The notes under the pieces were generated by a model, which was given only the letters and a program-made list of their open reading frames with translations, did not search any database and was not told where the DNA came from. Positions 35,075 to 43,010 of a stretch of 45,421 nt of DNA are shown in pieces. The stretch comes from Chitinophagaceae bacterium (GTDB taxonomy: Bacteria; Bacteroidota; Bacteroidia; Chitinophagales; Chitinophagaceae), in the NCBI GenBank assembly GCA_947454715.1, contig CANGMZ010000012.1:1-45421 (forward strand), given 5' to 3'. The translations under genes were made by a program, and so were the position numbers. Every line of letters begins with the position of its first letter. Positions within the stretch are counted from its first letter, which is position 1.

Positions 35075-36358
35075 ATGAAATATTTCAAAAAACCGTTCGA
35101 ACATACACTTGTCGTCAGGAATTTGCTGAAATGGGCAGTGCTCGCAATTGCTGTATCTACTATCACAGGTTCGTTTGTTGCCTTGTTTCTTTATTTGCTT
35201 GATGTAGCAACTCAGTATAGATGGCAACACCCATGGCTATTATTCCTATTGCCCATAGCGGGTATATGCATACATTTTCTTTACAAGCTCTACGGGAAGA
35301 ACGCAGACAAAGGGAATAACCTCATTATTGATGAGATACATGAGCCAGGCGGAGGTGTGCCGGCAAGAATGGCACCTTTCGTGTTGGTAGCCACGGTAAT
35401 CACTCATTTATTTGGTGGGTCAGCTGGCAGAGAAGGCACGGCAGTGCAGATAGGAGGGAGTATGGCTAATTTTATTGGGAAGCAATTACGATTATCTAAG
35501 GCTGATATCCGGATTCTGTTGATGATGGGTATTGCTGCAGGTTTTGGCGCAGTATTTGGAACTCCGGTGGCAGGGGCAGTGTTTGCAGTGGAAGTATTAA
35601 TAGTGGGCAAGATAAAGTATGATGCATTGGTGCCCTGCCTCATTGCAGCTGTTTTTGCAGATATGGTATGTAGCGCTTGGGGTATTCGCCATACACACTA
35701 TACAATATCATTTACAGGTTCTGTACCGGCTTATCTATCATTTCTTCATTTTGATTTTTTACTTTTTTTTAAAGTAATAATTGCTGGCGTAGTATTTGGC
35801 TTATCTGGTTATTTATTTGCAAATGTATCACATCAACTCAAGGCACTGGCTGTTAAGTATATATCTGTGCCGTGGCTTATACCTGCTGTAGGTGGGGTAG
35901 CGATAATAGGGCTTACCTATCTATCAGGGACAACTGATTACCTTGGACTAGGTGTTGTTTCTGAACACGCAAACGGTATATCTATTGTCAATGCATTTCA
36001 TGAAGGTGGGGTGACTACCTGGAGCTGGTTGTGGAAATTAGTATTTACAGTTGTTACGCTCAGTTTGGGTTTTAAGGGGGGAGAGGTTACCCCGCTGTTT
36101 TTTATAGGTGCTGCATTGGGAAATACAATAGCCATTATTCTTGGTGCGCCAGTAGACTTGTTTGCAGGTTTAGGGTTTATTGCAGTTTTTGCTGGCGCAA
36201 CAAATACACCGATTGCCTGTACTTTAATGGGGATTGAGCTGTTTGGAGGGGACAATGTAATCTACTTTGCAGTAGCCTGTTTTACTGCTTATTATTGTAG
36301 CGGTCGTTCAGGTATTTACAGCGCTCAGAGATTTCCGGCGAATAACGTAAAGCAATAG
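35075..36358 (+). CDS. CLC-F type fluoride/proton antiporter
   Basis: 427 residues, CLC channel/transporter family. It has GGGVP at 92-96, GGSAGREGT at 114-122 (gating Glu120), GFGAVFGTPVAGAVFAVEV and GGEVTPLFFIGAALGNT. Fluoride-specific CLC-F proteins share the GREGT variant and lack the canonical Ser-based GSGIP filter, as here. The upstream fluoride riboswitch supports fluoride export. The next gene's first ATG is at the base after the stop, so the two may be cotranscribed. Confidence 0.9.
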   Translation: MKYFKKPFEHTLVVRNLLKWAVLAIAVSTITGSFVALFLYLLDVATQYRWQHPWLLFLLPIAGICIHFLYKLYGKNADKGNNLIIDEIHEPGGGVPARMAPFVLVATVITHLFGGSAGREGTAVQIGGSMANFIGKQLRLSKADIRILLMMGIAAGFGAVFGTPVAGAVFAVEVLIVGKIKYDALVPCLIAAVFADMVCSAWGIRHTHYTISFTGSVPAYLSFLHFDFLLFFKVIIAGVVFGLSGYLFANVSHQLKALAVKYISVPWLIPAVGGVAIIGLTYLSGTTDYLGLGVVSEHANGISIVNAFHEGGVTTWSWLWKLVFTVVTLSLGFKGGEVTPLFFIGAALGNTIAIILGAPVDLFAGLGFIAVFAGATNTPIACTLMGIELFGGDNVIYFAVACFTAYYCSGRSGIYSAQRFPANNVKQ

Positions 36359-36400
36359 ATGTTGAAAGTACTCTTGCAGAGGTTTAGTAACTTTAATTTT

Positions 36401-37099
36401 ATGCATCATTTATCTTGTAAAATATTTATTTTTTTATTGTTGTTGAGCAGTGTTGCAGTTGCTCAAAGGCATAAAATAGCTTCAGCTAAGGTTAAAGAGG
36501 CGGATATTCTTTGGCGTAAAATAGTAGTTAGGGAAGTGATGCTTTCTGATTCAGGAGAAAACGCACCATTATTAAAATTGACTGATTCGTTAGGTAAGCA
36601 TACTGATATCTGTCAACTTTTTTATGATATGGTTCAGGATACACTAACGTGGAAAAATAGATCTGTTATGGATTCTGCACTTTTGCAAGAGAATATTTTA
36701 GCAGTGTTGAGGACTAAAAAGATAAAAAAACTAATTATTCTGGAAGAGTGGAAATTTAGTAGAGAGAAGGGCAAAATGTTAGTGAATATATTATTAATTG
36801 GACCTTATGTAGAAGGCGTTGTAACTGAAGACAAGCGTTATCGTAAGTTGAATAAAATGTTCGTTTCCGGGGAAAAGAATAACCAACCATTGTTCTTCAT
36901 GAAATATCAATCAATAGGTGCAAGATTTGAGCAATATTCTTTGATGTTGACAAACAAGAAAAGTCTGGAGGCAATGAATTGTTACGAGTTATTTGAAAGC
37001 AGACTGTTTTCAAGTAGAATAATTTTTGTTGCAGATAATTATGATGGAGTACTTAGCCCTCTTTTAAATAAATCAGATACCGATGTGTGGGTATATTGA
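36401..37099 (+). CDS. Secreted protein of unknown function
   Basis: 232 residues from the ATG at 36401. The signal peptide is about 1-22 (cut near AVAQ). An upstream ATG at 36359, directly after the CLC-F stop, would add 14 residues before the signal peptide and is less likely. The mature part resembles the GldN/PorN-type opening in gliding and type IX secretion proteins, with KVKEADILWRKIVVREVM, followed by TLTWKNRSVMD and KKLIILEEWKFSREKGKMLVNILLIGPYVE. The resemblance to GldN is a weak call made by eye. Confidence 0.6.
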   Translation: MHHLSCKIFIFLLLLSSVAVAQRHKIASAKVKEADILWRKIVVREVMLSDSGENAPLLKLTDSLGKHTDICQLFYDMVQDTLTWKNRSVMDSALLQENILAVLRTKKIKKLIILEEWKFSREKGKMLVNILLIGPYVEGVVTEDKRYRKLNKMFVSGEKNNQPLFFMKYQSIGARFEQYSLMLTNKKSLEAMNCYELFESRLFSSRIIFVADNYDGVLSPLLNKSDTDVWVY

Positions 37100-37120
37100 T
37101 GGGGTATGCAGACTATCCAT

Positions 37121-37128
37121 TAAATTTG
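37121..37128 (+). promoter_or_regulatory. -7 element of recG
   Basis: TAAATTTG followed by C, a perfect TAnnTTTG match. Transcription would start about 37133, inside the region that encodes the conserved N-terminus of RecG. Confidence 0.5.
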
Positions 37129-37204
37129 CCGTATCAGCAACAGTACATCCATATTAGATGCTCCAATTGAATTCCTGAAGGGTGTTGGCCCTCAGCGAGG
37201 GGAA

Positions 37205-39235
37205 ATGCTGCGCCAGGAGTTAGGTATAGCTACTTTTGAAGATCTCCTTTATCATTTTCCTTATCGGTATTTCGACCGCACTAAGGTGACCAAAATTGGT
37301 ACTGTTAATGCAACGACTGAGTTTGCCCAGTTTGCGGGTATACTCATAAATATTGCTGAAGAAGGAGATGGAAGGAAAAGACGGCTAACAGCCACCTTAT
37401 ATGATGAAACCGGTCGTATTGATTTGGTATGGTTTCAGAATATAAATTGGATAAAGAAAAACATAGCAGAAGGTAGCCGGTATATAGTGTTTGGTAAGGT
37501 TGCTCAGTTTGGAGGGTATTTTAATATTTCTCACCCTGAAATTGAGGCTTGGAATAGTGAGACCAATATATCTGGAATGCAGCCGGTATATTCTACTACT
37601 GAAAAGCTTCGGGTAAGAGGAATTACTAACAGATCATTTGCCAAAATCACTCAAAGCCTTTTTGAAAAAGTAAAACAGCACGATATTCCTGAAGTGTTGC
37701 CGCCCGAAATACTTTCTACTTATAAATTGTGTAACAGGTTTCATGCAATATATTGGCTGCACTACCCTGATACGGAGCATCATGAGCAGATGGCTCGCTA
37801 CCGCATGAAATGGGAGGAATTATTTATTTCTCAAATGATGATTGCGCGTTTGCGCCTGCAGCATACTGTGCAGCGAGGCTGGATGTTTGAAAAAGTAGGA
37901 GATAGTTTCAATACTTTCTTCAATAATTATTTACCATTCAATCTTACAGGAGCACAGAAACGTGTATTGAAGGAAATAAGACAAGATACCGTAACCGGCA
38001 GGCAAATGAATAGATTATTGCAGGGCGATGTAGGTAGTGGTAAAACGATAGTGGCATTAATGTCTATGTTGCTGGCTATGGATAATGGTTTTCAGGCTTG
38101 TATCATGGCTCCTACCGAGATATTGGCACAGCAACACTATTTTGGTATGTCGGCATTATTAGAGCCAATGGGAATTACCATAAAATTACTTACAGGCAAT
38201 GTGAAGGGTAAGGAGAGAAAAGCCATATTAGCTGCATTAGCAGATGGTTCGTTGTCGTTTGTAGCAGGTACTCATGCTCTTATTGAAGATACTGTTGTAT
38301 TTAAAAATTTGGGTCTGGCAGTTATTGATGAGCAGCATCGGTTTGGGGTTGGACAGCGTTCAAAACTATGGAAGAAGAATGAATTACCGCCACATGTATT
38401 GGTAATGACCGCCACACCTATTCCACGTACATTAGCAATGACCATGTACGGAGATTTGGAAGTATCAGTAATAGATGAGTTGCCCCCCGGCAGACAAGAA
38501 ATTAAAACGGTGCATCGTAGAGATGTGACCAGAGCCAAGGTGATGGAATTTATGAGAAGTGAGATTGACAAGGGGCGGCAGGCATATATAGTATACCCGT
38601 TAATAGAAGAATCTGAAAAGCTGGATTATGAAAGTTTGATGGCCGGTTATGAGCAGGTGAAAATATGGTTTAACGAAGACAAGTATAAAATTGCCATGGT
38701 TCATGGCCGTATGGATGCCGAACTTAAAGAGCGCAATATGAAGCGATTTGTAAAGGGGGAAGCAAATATTTTGGTGGCTACTACGGTTATAGAAGTTGGT
38801 GTAAATGTTCCGAATGCATCTGTAATGTTGTTAGAGAGTGCAGAGCGTTTCGGGTTGTCGCAGATGCATCAATTGCGTGGTCGTGTGGGTAGAGGGGCAG
38901 AGCAGTCTTATTGTATATTAATGACCGGGAGCAAGGTAAGTGAAGAAAGTATAAAGCGCATTAATATTATGGTGTCAACAACAGATGGTTTTAAAATTGC
39001 AGAAGAAGATTTAGCAATGCGAGGACCTGGTGATATGTATGGCACAAAGCAGAGTGGTGTGTTGAAATTCAAATTAGCAGATATTGTTTTAGATAGTGCA
39101 ATCCTTGAAGAGACGCGGCACGCCGCTCAGCAAATAATAGCGCAAGATCCCAAATTAGACCTGCCTCAAAATAGAGGTATCAGGTATATGCTTACACAGC
39201 AAGCGCAACAATCTCACTGGGCGAAAATCAGTTAA
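37205..39235 (+). CDS. recG: ATP-dependent DNA helicase RecG
   Basis: 676 residues from the first ATG. Wedge/OB domain (about 30-150), then helicase motifs: Walker A GDVGSGKT at 274-281, DEQHRFG at 375-381, TATPIPRTLAM, and C-terminal GRVGRGAEQS and MRGPGDMYGTKQSG. RecG remodels stalled forks and branched DNA. The ATG is probably not the true start: the frame upstream encodes DAPIEFLKGVGPQRGE, which is conserved in the family, but it holds no ATG, GTG or TTG back to the stop at 37121-37123. Confidence 0.95.
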   Translation: MLRQELGIATFEDLLYHFPYRYFDRTKVTKIGTVNATTEFAQFAGILINIAEEGDGRKRRLTATLYDETGRIDLVWFQNINWIKKNIAEGSRYIVFGKVAQFGGYFNISHPEIEAWNSETNISGMQPVYSTTEKLRVRGITNRSFAKITQSLFEKVKQHDIPEVLPPEILSTYKLCNRFHAIYWLHYPDTEHHEQMARYRMKWEELFISQMMIARLRLQHTVQRGWMFEKVGDSFNTFFNNYLPFNLTGAQKRVLKEIRQDTVTGRQMNRLLQGDVGSGKTIVALMSMLLAMDNGFQACIMAPTEILAQQHYFGMSALLEPMGITIKLLTGNVKGKERKAILAALADGSLSFVAGTHALIEDTVVFKNLGLAVIDEQHRFGVGQRSKLWKKNELPPHVLVMTATPIPRTLAMTMYGDLEVSVIDELPPGRQEIKTVHRRDVTRAKVMEFMRSEIDKGRQAYIVYPLIEESEKLDYESLMAGYEQVKIWFNEDKYKIAMVHGRMDAELKERNMKRFVKGEANILVATTVIEVGVNVPNASVMLLESAERFGLSQMHQLRGRVGRGAEQSYCILMTGSKVSEESIKRINIMVSTTDGFKIAEEDLAMRGPGDMYGTKQSGVLKFKLADIVLDSAILEETRHAAQQIIAQDPKLDLPQNRGIRYMLTQQAQQSHWAKIS

Positions 39236-39294
39236 TATTACGGGGATTATTTTGCGGTATAATGCAATGTTAGTAGTTGGTAGATAGAATAACT

Positions 39295-39324
39295 AAAAAA
39301 GCGTTCCTGTTTAGAGGAACGCTT
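39295..39324. terminator. Terminator after the small 2TM gene, partly bidirectional
   Basis: AAGCGTTCCT and AGGAACGCTT form a perfect 10-bp stem (39299-39308 with 39315-39324). On the minus strand it is followed by TTTTTTAG, so it best ends the minus-strand gene at 39347; it may also stop read-through of recG. Confidence 0.75.
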
Positions 39325-39346
39325 CGAAATATTTATAGAAATATGA

Positions 39347-39607
39347 TTAGTTATTTTCTTTACCCTGCATCTGACGATAATCGGCATAGCCTTTATCTTC
39401 AGTGCTTGTAAATACGATGCAGAAGTGACCGAGGAAGCAAAGTGCCCATGCAGCTACTGTCCATGCTGGCCAAGGGTAAGCCCAAGGACCTTTACCATGA
39501 TTTGGATCGTATAAGTATAACATAGCAGCCGAACCGATAGCAAATACAATAAAGTGTATTACGAGCATTGATATCTGTTTGCTGGTTGGTTTTATCTTGG
39601 TAGGCAT
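39347..39607 (-). CDS. Small two-helix membrane protein
   Basis: 86 residues. Two membrane helices (about 14-32 and 44-66) are separated by a periplasmic loop DPNHGKGPWAYPWP. The C-terminal end is charged (EDKGYADYRQMQGKENN). It resembles short 2TM-domain proteins of Bacteroidota, of unknown role. The -7 element at 39629-39636 (minus strand TATCTTTG) fits a monocistronic gene with a short leader. Confidence 0.7.
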   Translation of the reverse strand: MPTKIKPTSKQISMLVIHFIVFAIGSAAMLYLYDPNHGKGPWAYPWPAWTVAAWALCFLGHFCIVFTSTEDKGYADYRQMQGKENN

Positions 39608-39628
39608 TATTTATGTTTTAAGTTGCTG

Positions 39629-39636
39629 CAAAGATA
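39629..39636 (-). promoter_or_regulatory. -7 element of the 2TM gene
   Basis: The minus strand reads TATCTTTGC, 21 bases before the start codon. Confidence 0.5.
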
Positions 39637-39775
39637 ATATTCCCAAGTGATAAAATAAATAGTTGTTTACCTCATTTCTTGAAAATATTTTTTAGTTCTG
39701 CACATTGCATGTACAAAAGTGTGGTGAAGATTAAACTTTCGTTGTTGAAATGGCTCTAAGTGTAAAAGAAATAAT

Positions 39776-39910
39776 ATGAATAAGTTAATCAGAATCCTGG
39801 CTGTACTATTGCTTACAGTATCCTTTACTTCGTGTATTGTTGTTTACCCGGCACCTCATTACCGGCATCATTACTATCGCCACCATTATTATCATCATTA
39901 CTGGCGTTAA
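39776..39910 (+). CDS. Tiny His/Tyr-rich lipoprotein
   Basis: 44 residues. A signal peptide ends in the lipobox FTSC (Cys20), and the 24-residue mature part after Ile-Val-Val is PAPHYRHHYYRHHYYHHYWR-like, almost all His, Tyr and Arg. The His content suggests metal binding, but no function is known. It is followed after 115 bases by a second tiny lipoprotein gene with a different tail. Size puts it below usual gene-calling limits; the signal peptide with lipobox and the odd composition support it. Confidence 0.6.
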   Translation: MNKLIRILAVLLLTVSFTSCIVVYPAPHYRHHYYRHHYYHHYWR

Positions 39911-40025
39911 TTGTATCTAATCAGGAAGAAGGTGTATTTGAAAAATGAAGGATTAATTTTAAAGGGTCGTCTATTTTGTTTAAATTAGTGCTCTGATAAT
40001 TATTTCAATCATTAATATTTGTACA

Positions 40026-40166
40026 ATGAACATACTTAAAAAGTTATTGGCAGTGGCCCTTGTTGTTAGTTTCTTTTCTTCTTGCACGCTTTATTACAGA
40101 CCAATGCATGGTCGAAATATTGGCAAGCGCAATACGAGTTCTCATAACACTCCGGGTTTCAGATAA
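40026..40166 (+). CDS. Tiny lipoprotein
   Basis: 46 residues. Signal peptide ending in the lipobox FSSC (Cys20); the mature part is TLYYRPMHGRNIGKRNTSS and a short tail, polar and basic. It follows a similar lipoprotein gene with which it shares only the N-terminal signal and lipobox, so both may come from a duplication. It is followed by a strong bidirectional terminator, which supports transcription through it. Confidence 0.55.
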   Translation: MNILKKLLAVALVVSFFSSCTLYYRPMHGRNIGKRNTSSHNTPGFR

Positions 40167-40189
40167 TAGCTAATGCTGCCGCACAAAAT

Positions 40190-40223
40190 AAAAAGGGTTC
40201 CGATATGTATCAGAACCCTTTTT
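40190..40223. terminator. Bidirectional terminator
   Basis: AAAAAGGGTTC pairs with GAACCCTTTTT, with an inner GATA/TATC stem. It lies between the tiny lipoprotein gene (+) and the end of the UDP-xylose synthase gene (-), with T-runs on both strands. Confidence 0.8.
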
Positions 40224-40257
40224 GTATATGACCACTGTCTTAGTGGTTTATGTAATA

Positions 40258-41193
40258 TCAGATGTGTTTTTGGAAATACTCCAATGTGCGTTTCAGACCT
40301 TCGTGACGATCTATTTTTGGTTCCCAGCCGAGTATAGTCCTCGCCTTTGTGATATCCGGTTGGCGTTGTTTAGGATCGTCCTGCGGCAATGGTCTGTATA
40401 CGATTTTAGATTTTGATCCGGTTAATGCCAACACTTCTTCCGCAAACTGCAACAAAGTAATTTCAGAAGGATTACCAATGTTTACCGGGTTAGAATAATC
40501 AGACAATAATAATCTGTAGATACCTTCAACCAAATCATCAACATAGCAGAATGAACGAGTCTGAGAGCCATCTCCATATACAGTAAGGTCTTCACCTCTT
40601 AGCGCCTGACTCAAGAATGTTGGTAATGCACGACCATCGTCAAGACGCATCTTAGGACCATAAGTGTTGAAGATGCGAATGATGCGTGTTTCGAGCTGAT
40701 GGAAAGTGTGGTAAGCCATTGTGATACTTTCCATGTATCTTTTTGCTTCGTCGTATACACCGCGTGGACCAACAGAGTTTACATTTCCCCAATATTCTTC
40801 AGGTTGAGGGTGAACTAATGGGTCACCGTATATTTCAGACGTAGAAGCTATCAGTATTCTTGCACCTTTTGCTTTTGCTAATCCCAACAAATGGTGAGTG
40901 CCCATAGCGCCTACTTTCAATGTCTGAATTGGCATTTTTAAGTAGTCGATAGGGCTTGCAGGTGAAGCAAAATGCAGTATGTAATCTATATTTCCCGGAA
41001 CGTGGACGAATTTGGTAATATCATGATGGTAGAATTCAAATTCCTTGACAGGGAAGAGGTGCTCTATATTTTTTATATTGCCGGTAAGGAGATTATCCAT
41101 ACCTACAACAAGATAACCTTCCTTCAAAAAACGATCACAAAGGTGTGACCCCAAGAAACCTGCTGCTCCGGTAATTAATATGCGTTTGCTCAT
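40258..41193 (-). CDS. UDP-glucuronate decarboxylase (UDP-xylose synthase)
   Basis: 311 residues, short-chain dehydrogenase/reductase fold. NAD-binding GAAGFLGSH at 9-17 and the catalytic Tyr147-x-x-x-Lys151 pair in [43 protein letters not shown] and [12 protein letters not shown] are diagnostic of UXS enzymes, which turn UDP-glucuronate into UDP-xylose. It follows ugd by 43 bases on the same strand, so the two make UDP-xylose from UDP-glucose for surface polysaccharide. Confidence 0.93.
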   Translation of the reverse strand: MSKRILITGAAGFLGSHLCDRFLKEGYLVVGMDNLLTGNIKNIEHLFPVKEFEFYHHDITKFVHVPGNIDYILHFASPASPIDYLKMPIQTLKVGAMGTHHLLGLAKAKGARILIASTSEIYGDPLVHPQPEEYWGNVNSVGPRGVYDEAKRYMESITMAYHTFHQLETRIIRIFNTYGPKMRLDDGRALPTFLSQALRGEDLTVYGDGSQTRSFCYVDDLVEGIYRLLLSDYSNPVNIGNPSEITLLQFAEEVLALTGSKSKIVYRPLPQDDPKQRQPDITKARTILGWEPKIDRHEGLKRTLEYFQKHI

Positions 41194-41236
41194 TGAGTAA
41201 TTATTGTTTTATCTTTTGATAAAATGATTTTAAATA

Positions 41237-42616
41237 TTAGTCCAGATTGCCTCTGTTGCGGAGGGTCTCTGTTTGTGGCATAGACAATGTGTCGTGAACG
41301 TGTGCATGAATGGTTTTTCTACCTATGCTTTCGTAATAAAAACCAAGTTCATTCATTTTGTCGAGTGAATAAACATTGCGACCATCAAAAATGCAAGGAT
41401 GAACCAATGCATTAGCAATTCTGTCGAAGTCAGGATTACGGAACTCGCTCCATTCTGTAACAACGATGAGTGCTGAAGCACCTGTGAGTGCCTGATATTG
41501 ACCTTCAGCATAAGTAAGTTTGTCTCCAAACAATTGTTTAACATTTTCCATTGCTTCCGGGTCATAAACGTTCACCTTGGCTCCAGCAGCCAATAATTCA
41601 CGAATTAAATCTAATGCAGGAGCATCACGGATGTCGTCAGTTTCAGGCTTGAAGGCTAATCCCCAAACGGCGATTGTAATTGCAGATAAGTCACTTCCGA
41701 AATAGTTCATTACTTTCTGACCAAGTATAAGCTTTTGGCGATCATTAACTTGCATTACTGTGTTAACGATTTGGAAGTCATAATCCATCTCCTGAGCAGT
41801 AAATGCCAATGCTTTTACATCTTTAGGAAAGCAACTGCCACCATAACCAATGCCAGGGAACAAGAAACGTTTACCTATACGGCTATCACTTCCCATACCC
41901 ATACGAACCCAATCTACATTAGCACCTGCTCTTTCGCAAAGGTTTGCCATTTCATTCATGAACGAAATACGCATTGCCAGATAAGAATTAGCAGCATATT
42001 TTGTCATTTCAGAAGAGCGTTGATCCATGAAATAGATAGGATTACCTTGTCTTACGTAAGGTTGGTAAAGTTCGTCCATTACTTTCTTAGCTTTATCAGA
42101 ATCTGTACCTATTACGATACGATCCGGCTTCAGGAAGTCTTCAACAGCTACACCTTCACGCAAAAATTCAGGATTAGATACAACATCAAACAAAGATGGG
42201 TCAAGGTGCTGAGATAGCACTGCATGTACCTTCTCAGCTGTACCAACAGGAACAGTACTTTTATTAACAATAACTGTATAAGTTGTAATGATTTTGCTGA
42301 GTGAAGCAGCAACATCAAGCACATATTGCAAATCAGCGGAACCATCTTTTCCCGGAGGTGTAGGGAGTGCTAGGAAAATAACTTTAGCACCAACAATACC
42401 TTCCTTAATATCTGTCGTGAAATGTAGTCTATCTTCTTTGATATTTCTTTCCAATAACACTTCAAGCCCCGGCTCATAAATAGGAGTCTTTCCTTGCTTT
42501 AGCTTGTTTATCTTATTGGCATCAATGTCTATACAGATTACATTATTGCCGGTTTCGGCAAAACAAGTACCTGTTACGAGGCCTACATAGCCTGTTCCTA
42601 TTATTGCTAATTGCAT
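41237..42616 (-). CDS. ugd: UDP-glucose 6-dehydrogenase
   Basis: 459 residues. N-terminal Rossmann GTGYVGLVTGTCFAETG, catalytic Cys262 in GYGGSCFPKD, and C-terminal ALDLIRELLAAGAKVNVYDPEA. It oxidises UDP-glucose to UDP-glucuronate with NAD+. It is the first gene of the two-gene unit with UDP-xylose synthase. A -7 element (TACTTTTG on the minus strand, 42636-42643) lies 20 bases before the start. Confidence 0.95.
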   Translation of the reverse strand: MQLAIIGTGYVGLVTGTCFAETGNNVICIDIDANKINKLKQGKTPIYEPGLEVLLERNIKEDRLHFTTDIKEGIVGAKVIFLALPTPPGKDGSADLQYVLDVAASLSKIITTYTVIVNKSTVPVGTAEKVHAVLSQHLDPSLFDVVSNPEFLREGVAVEDFLKPDRIVIGTDSDKAKKVMDELYQPYVRQGNPIYFMDQRSSEMTKYAANSYLAMRISFMNEMANLCERAGANVDWVRMGMGSDSRIGKRFLFPGIGYGGSCFPKDVKALAFTAQEMDYDFQIVNTVMQVNDRQKLILGQKVMNYFGSDLSAITIAVWGLAFKPETDDIRDAPALDLIRELLAAGAKVNVYDPEAMENVKQLFGDKLTYAEGQYQALTGASALIVVTEWSEFRNPDFDRIANALVHPCIFDGRNVYSLDKMNELGFYYESIGRKTIHAHVHDTLSMPQTETLRNRGNLD

Positions 42617-42635
42617 TATATAGATTTTGAAAGCT

Positions 42636-42643
42636 CAAAAGTA
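42636..42643 (-). promoter_or_regulatory. -7 element of ugd
   Basis: The minus strand reads TACTTTTG, matching TAnnTTTG. Confidence 0.45.
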
Positions 42644-42845
42644 GTTTTTTTTTGTTTAAATCTATATTCAATTAATTATGAAATTGCTATTTCCAATTAT
42701 TCATAAAAACAGGAATTATTAGTTAAGAAAGTTAAGTTATTGTCTCAATTATCTGAGTATAAATCTATTTGTGTTGTGTGCACTTAAATTATATACGATT
42801 TAGTTTTGGTAGAGTGGATTTGCATGCCTACTATTGCACTCAGAT

Positions 42846-42917
<72 letters not shown>

Positions 42918-42924
42918 CACTTCA

Positions 42925-42957
42925 CAAAACCCTTGCTCAGCAAGGGTTTTGTTTTTT
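42925..42957 (+). terminator. Terminator of the initiator tRNA gene
   Basis: CAAAACCCTTGCT and AGCAAGGGTTTTG can pair, in practice as an 11-bp stem with a 5-base loop, followed by TTTTTT. Confidence 0.85.
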
Positions 42958-43010
42958 GGTTTCATATGGTAAAATCGAACCTTATTTGTCTAATGCTAGA
43001 TAAATGTTCC

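Noticed and set aside
41735..42217. 160-residue plus-strand ORF inside ugd
   Set aside because: Antisense shadow of a conserved enzyme with His/Cys/Tyr-rich nonsense composition.
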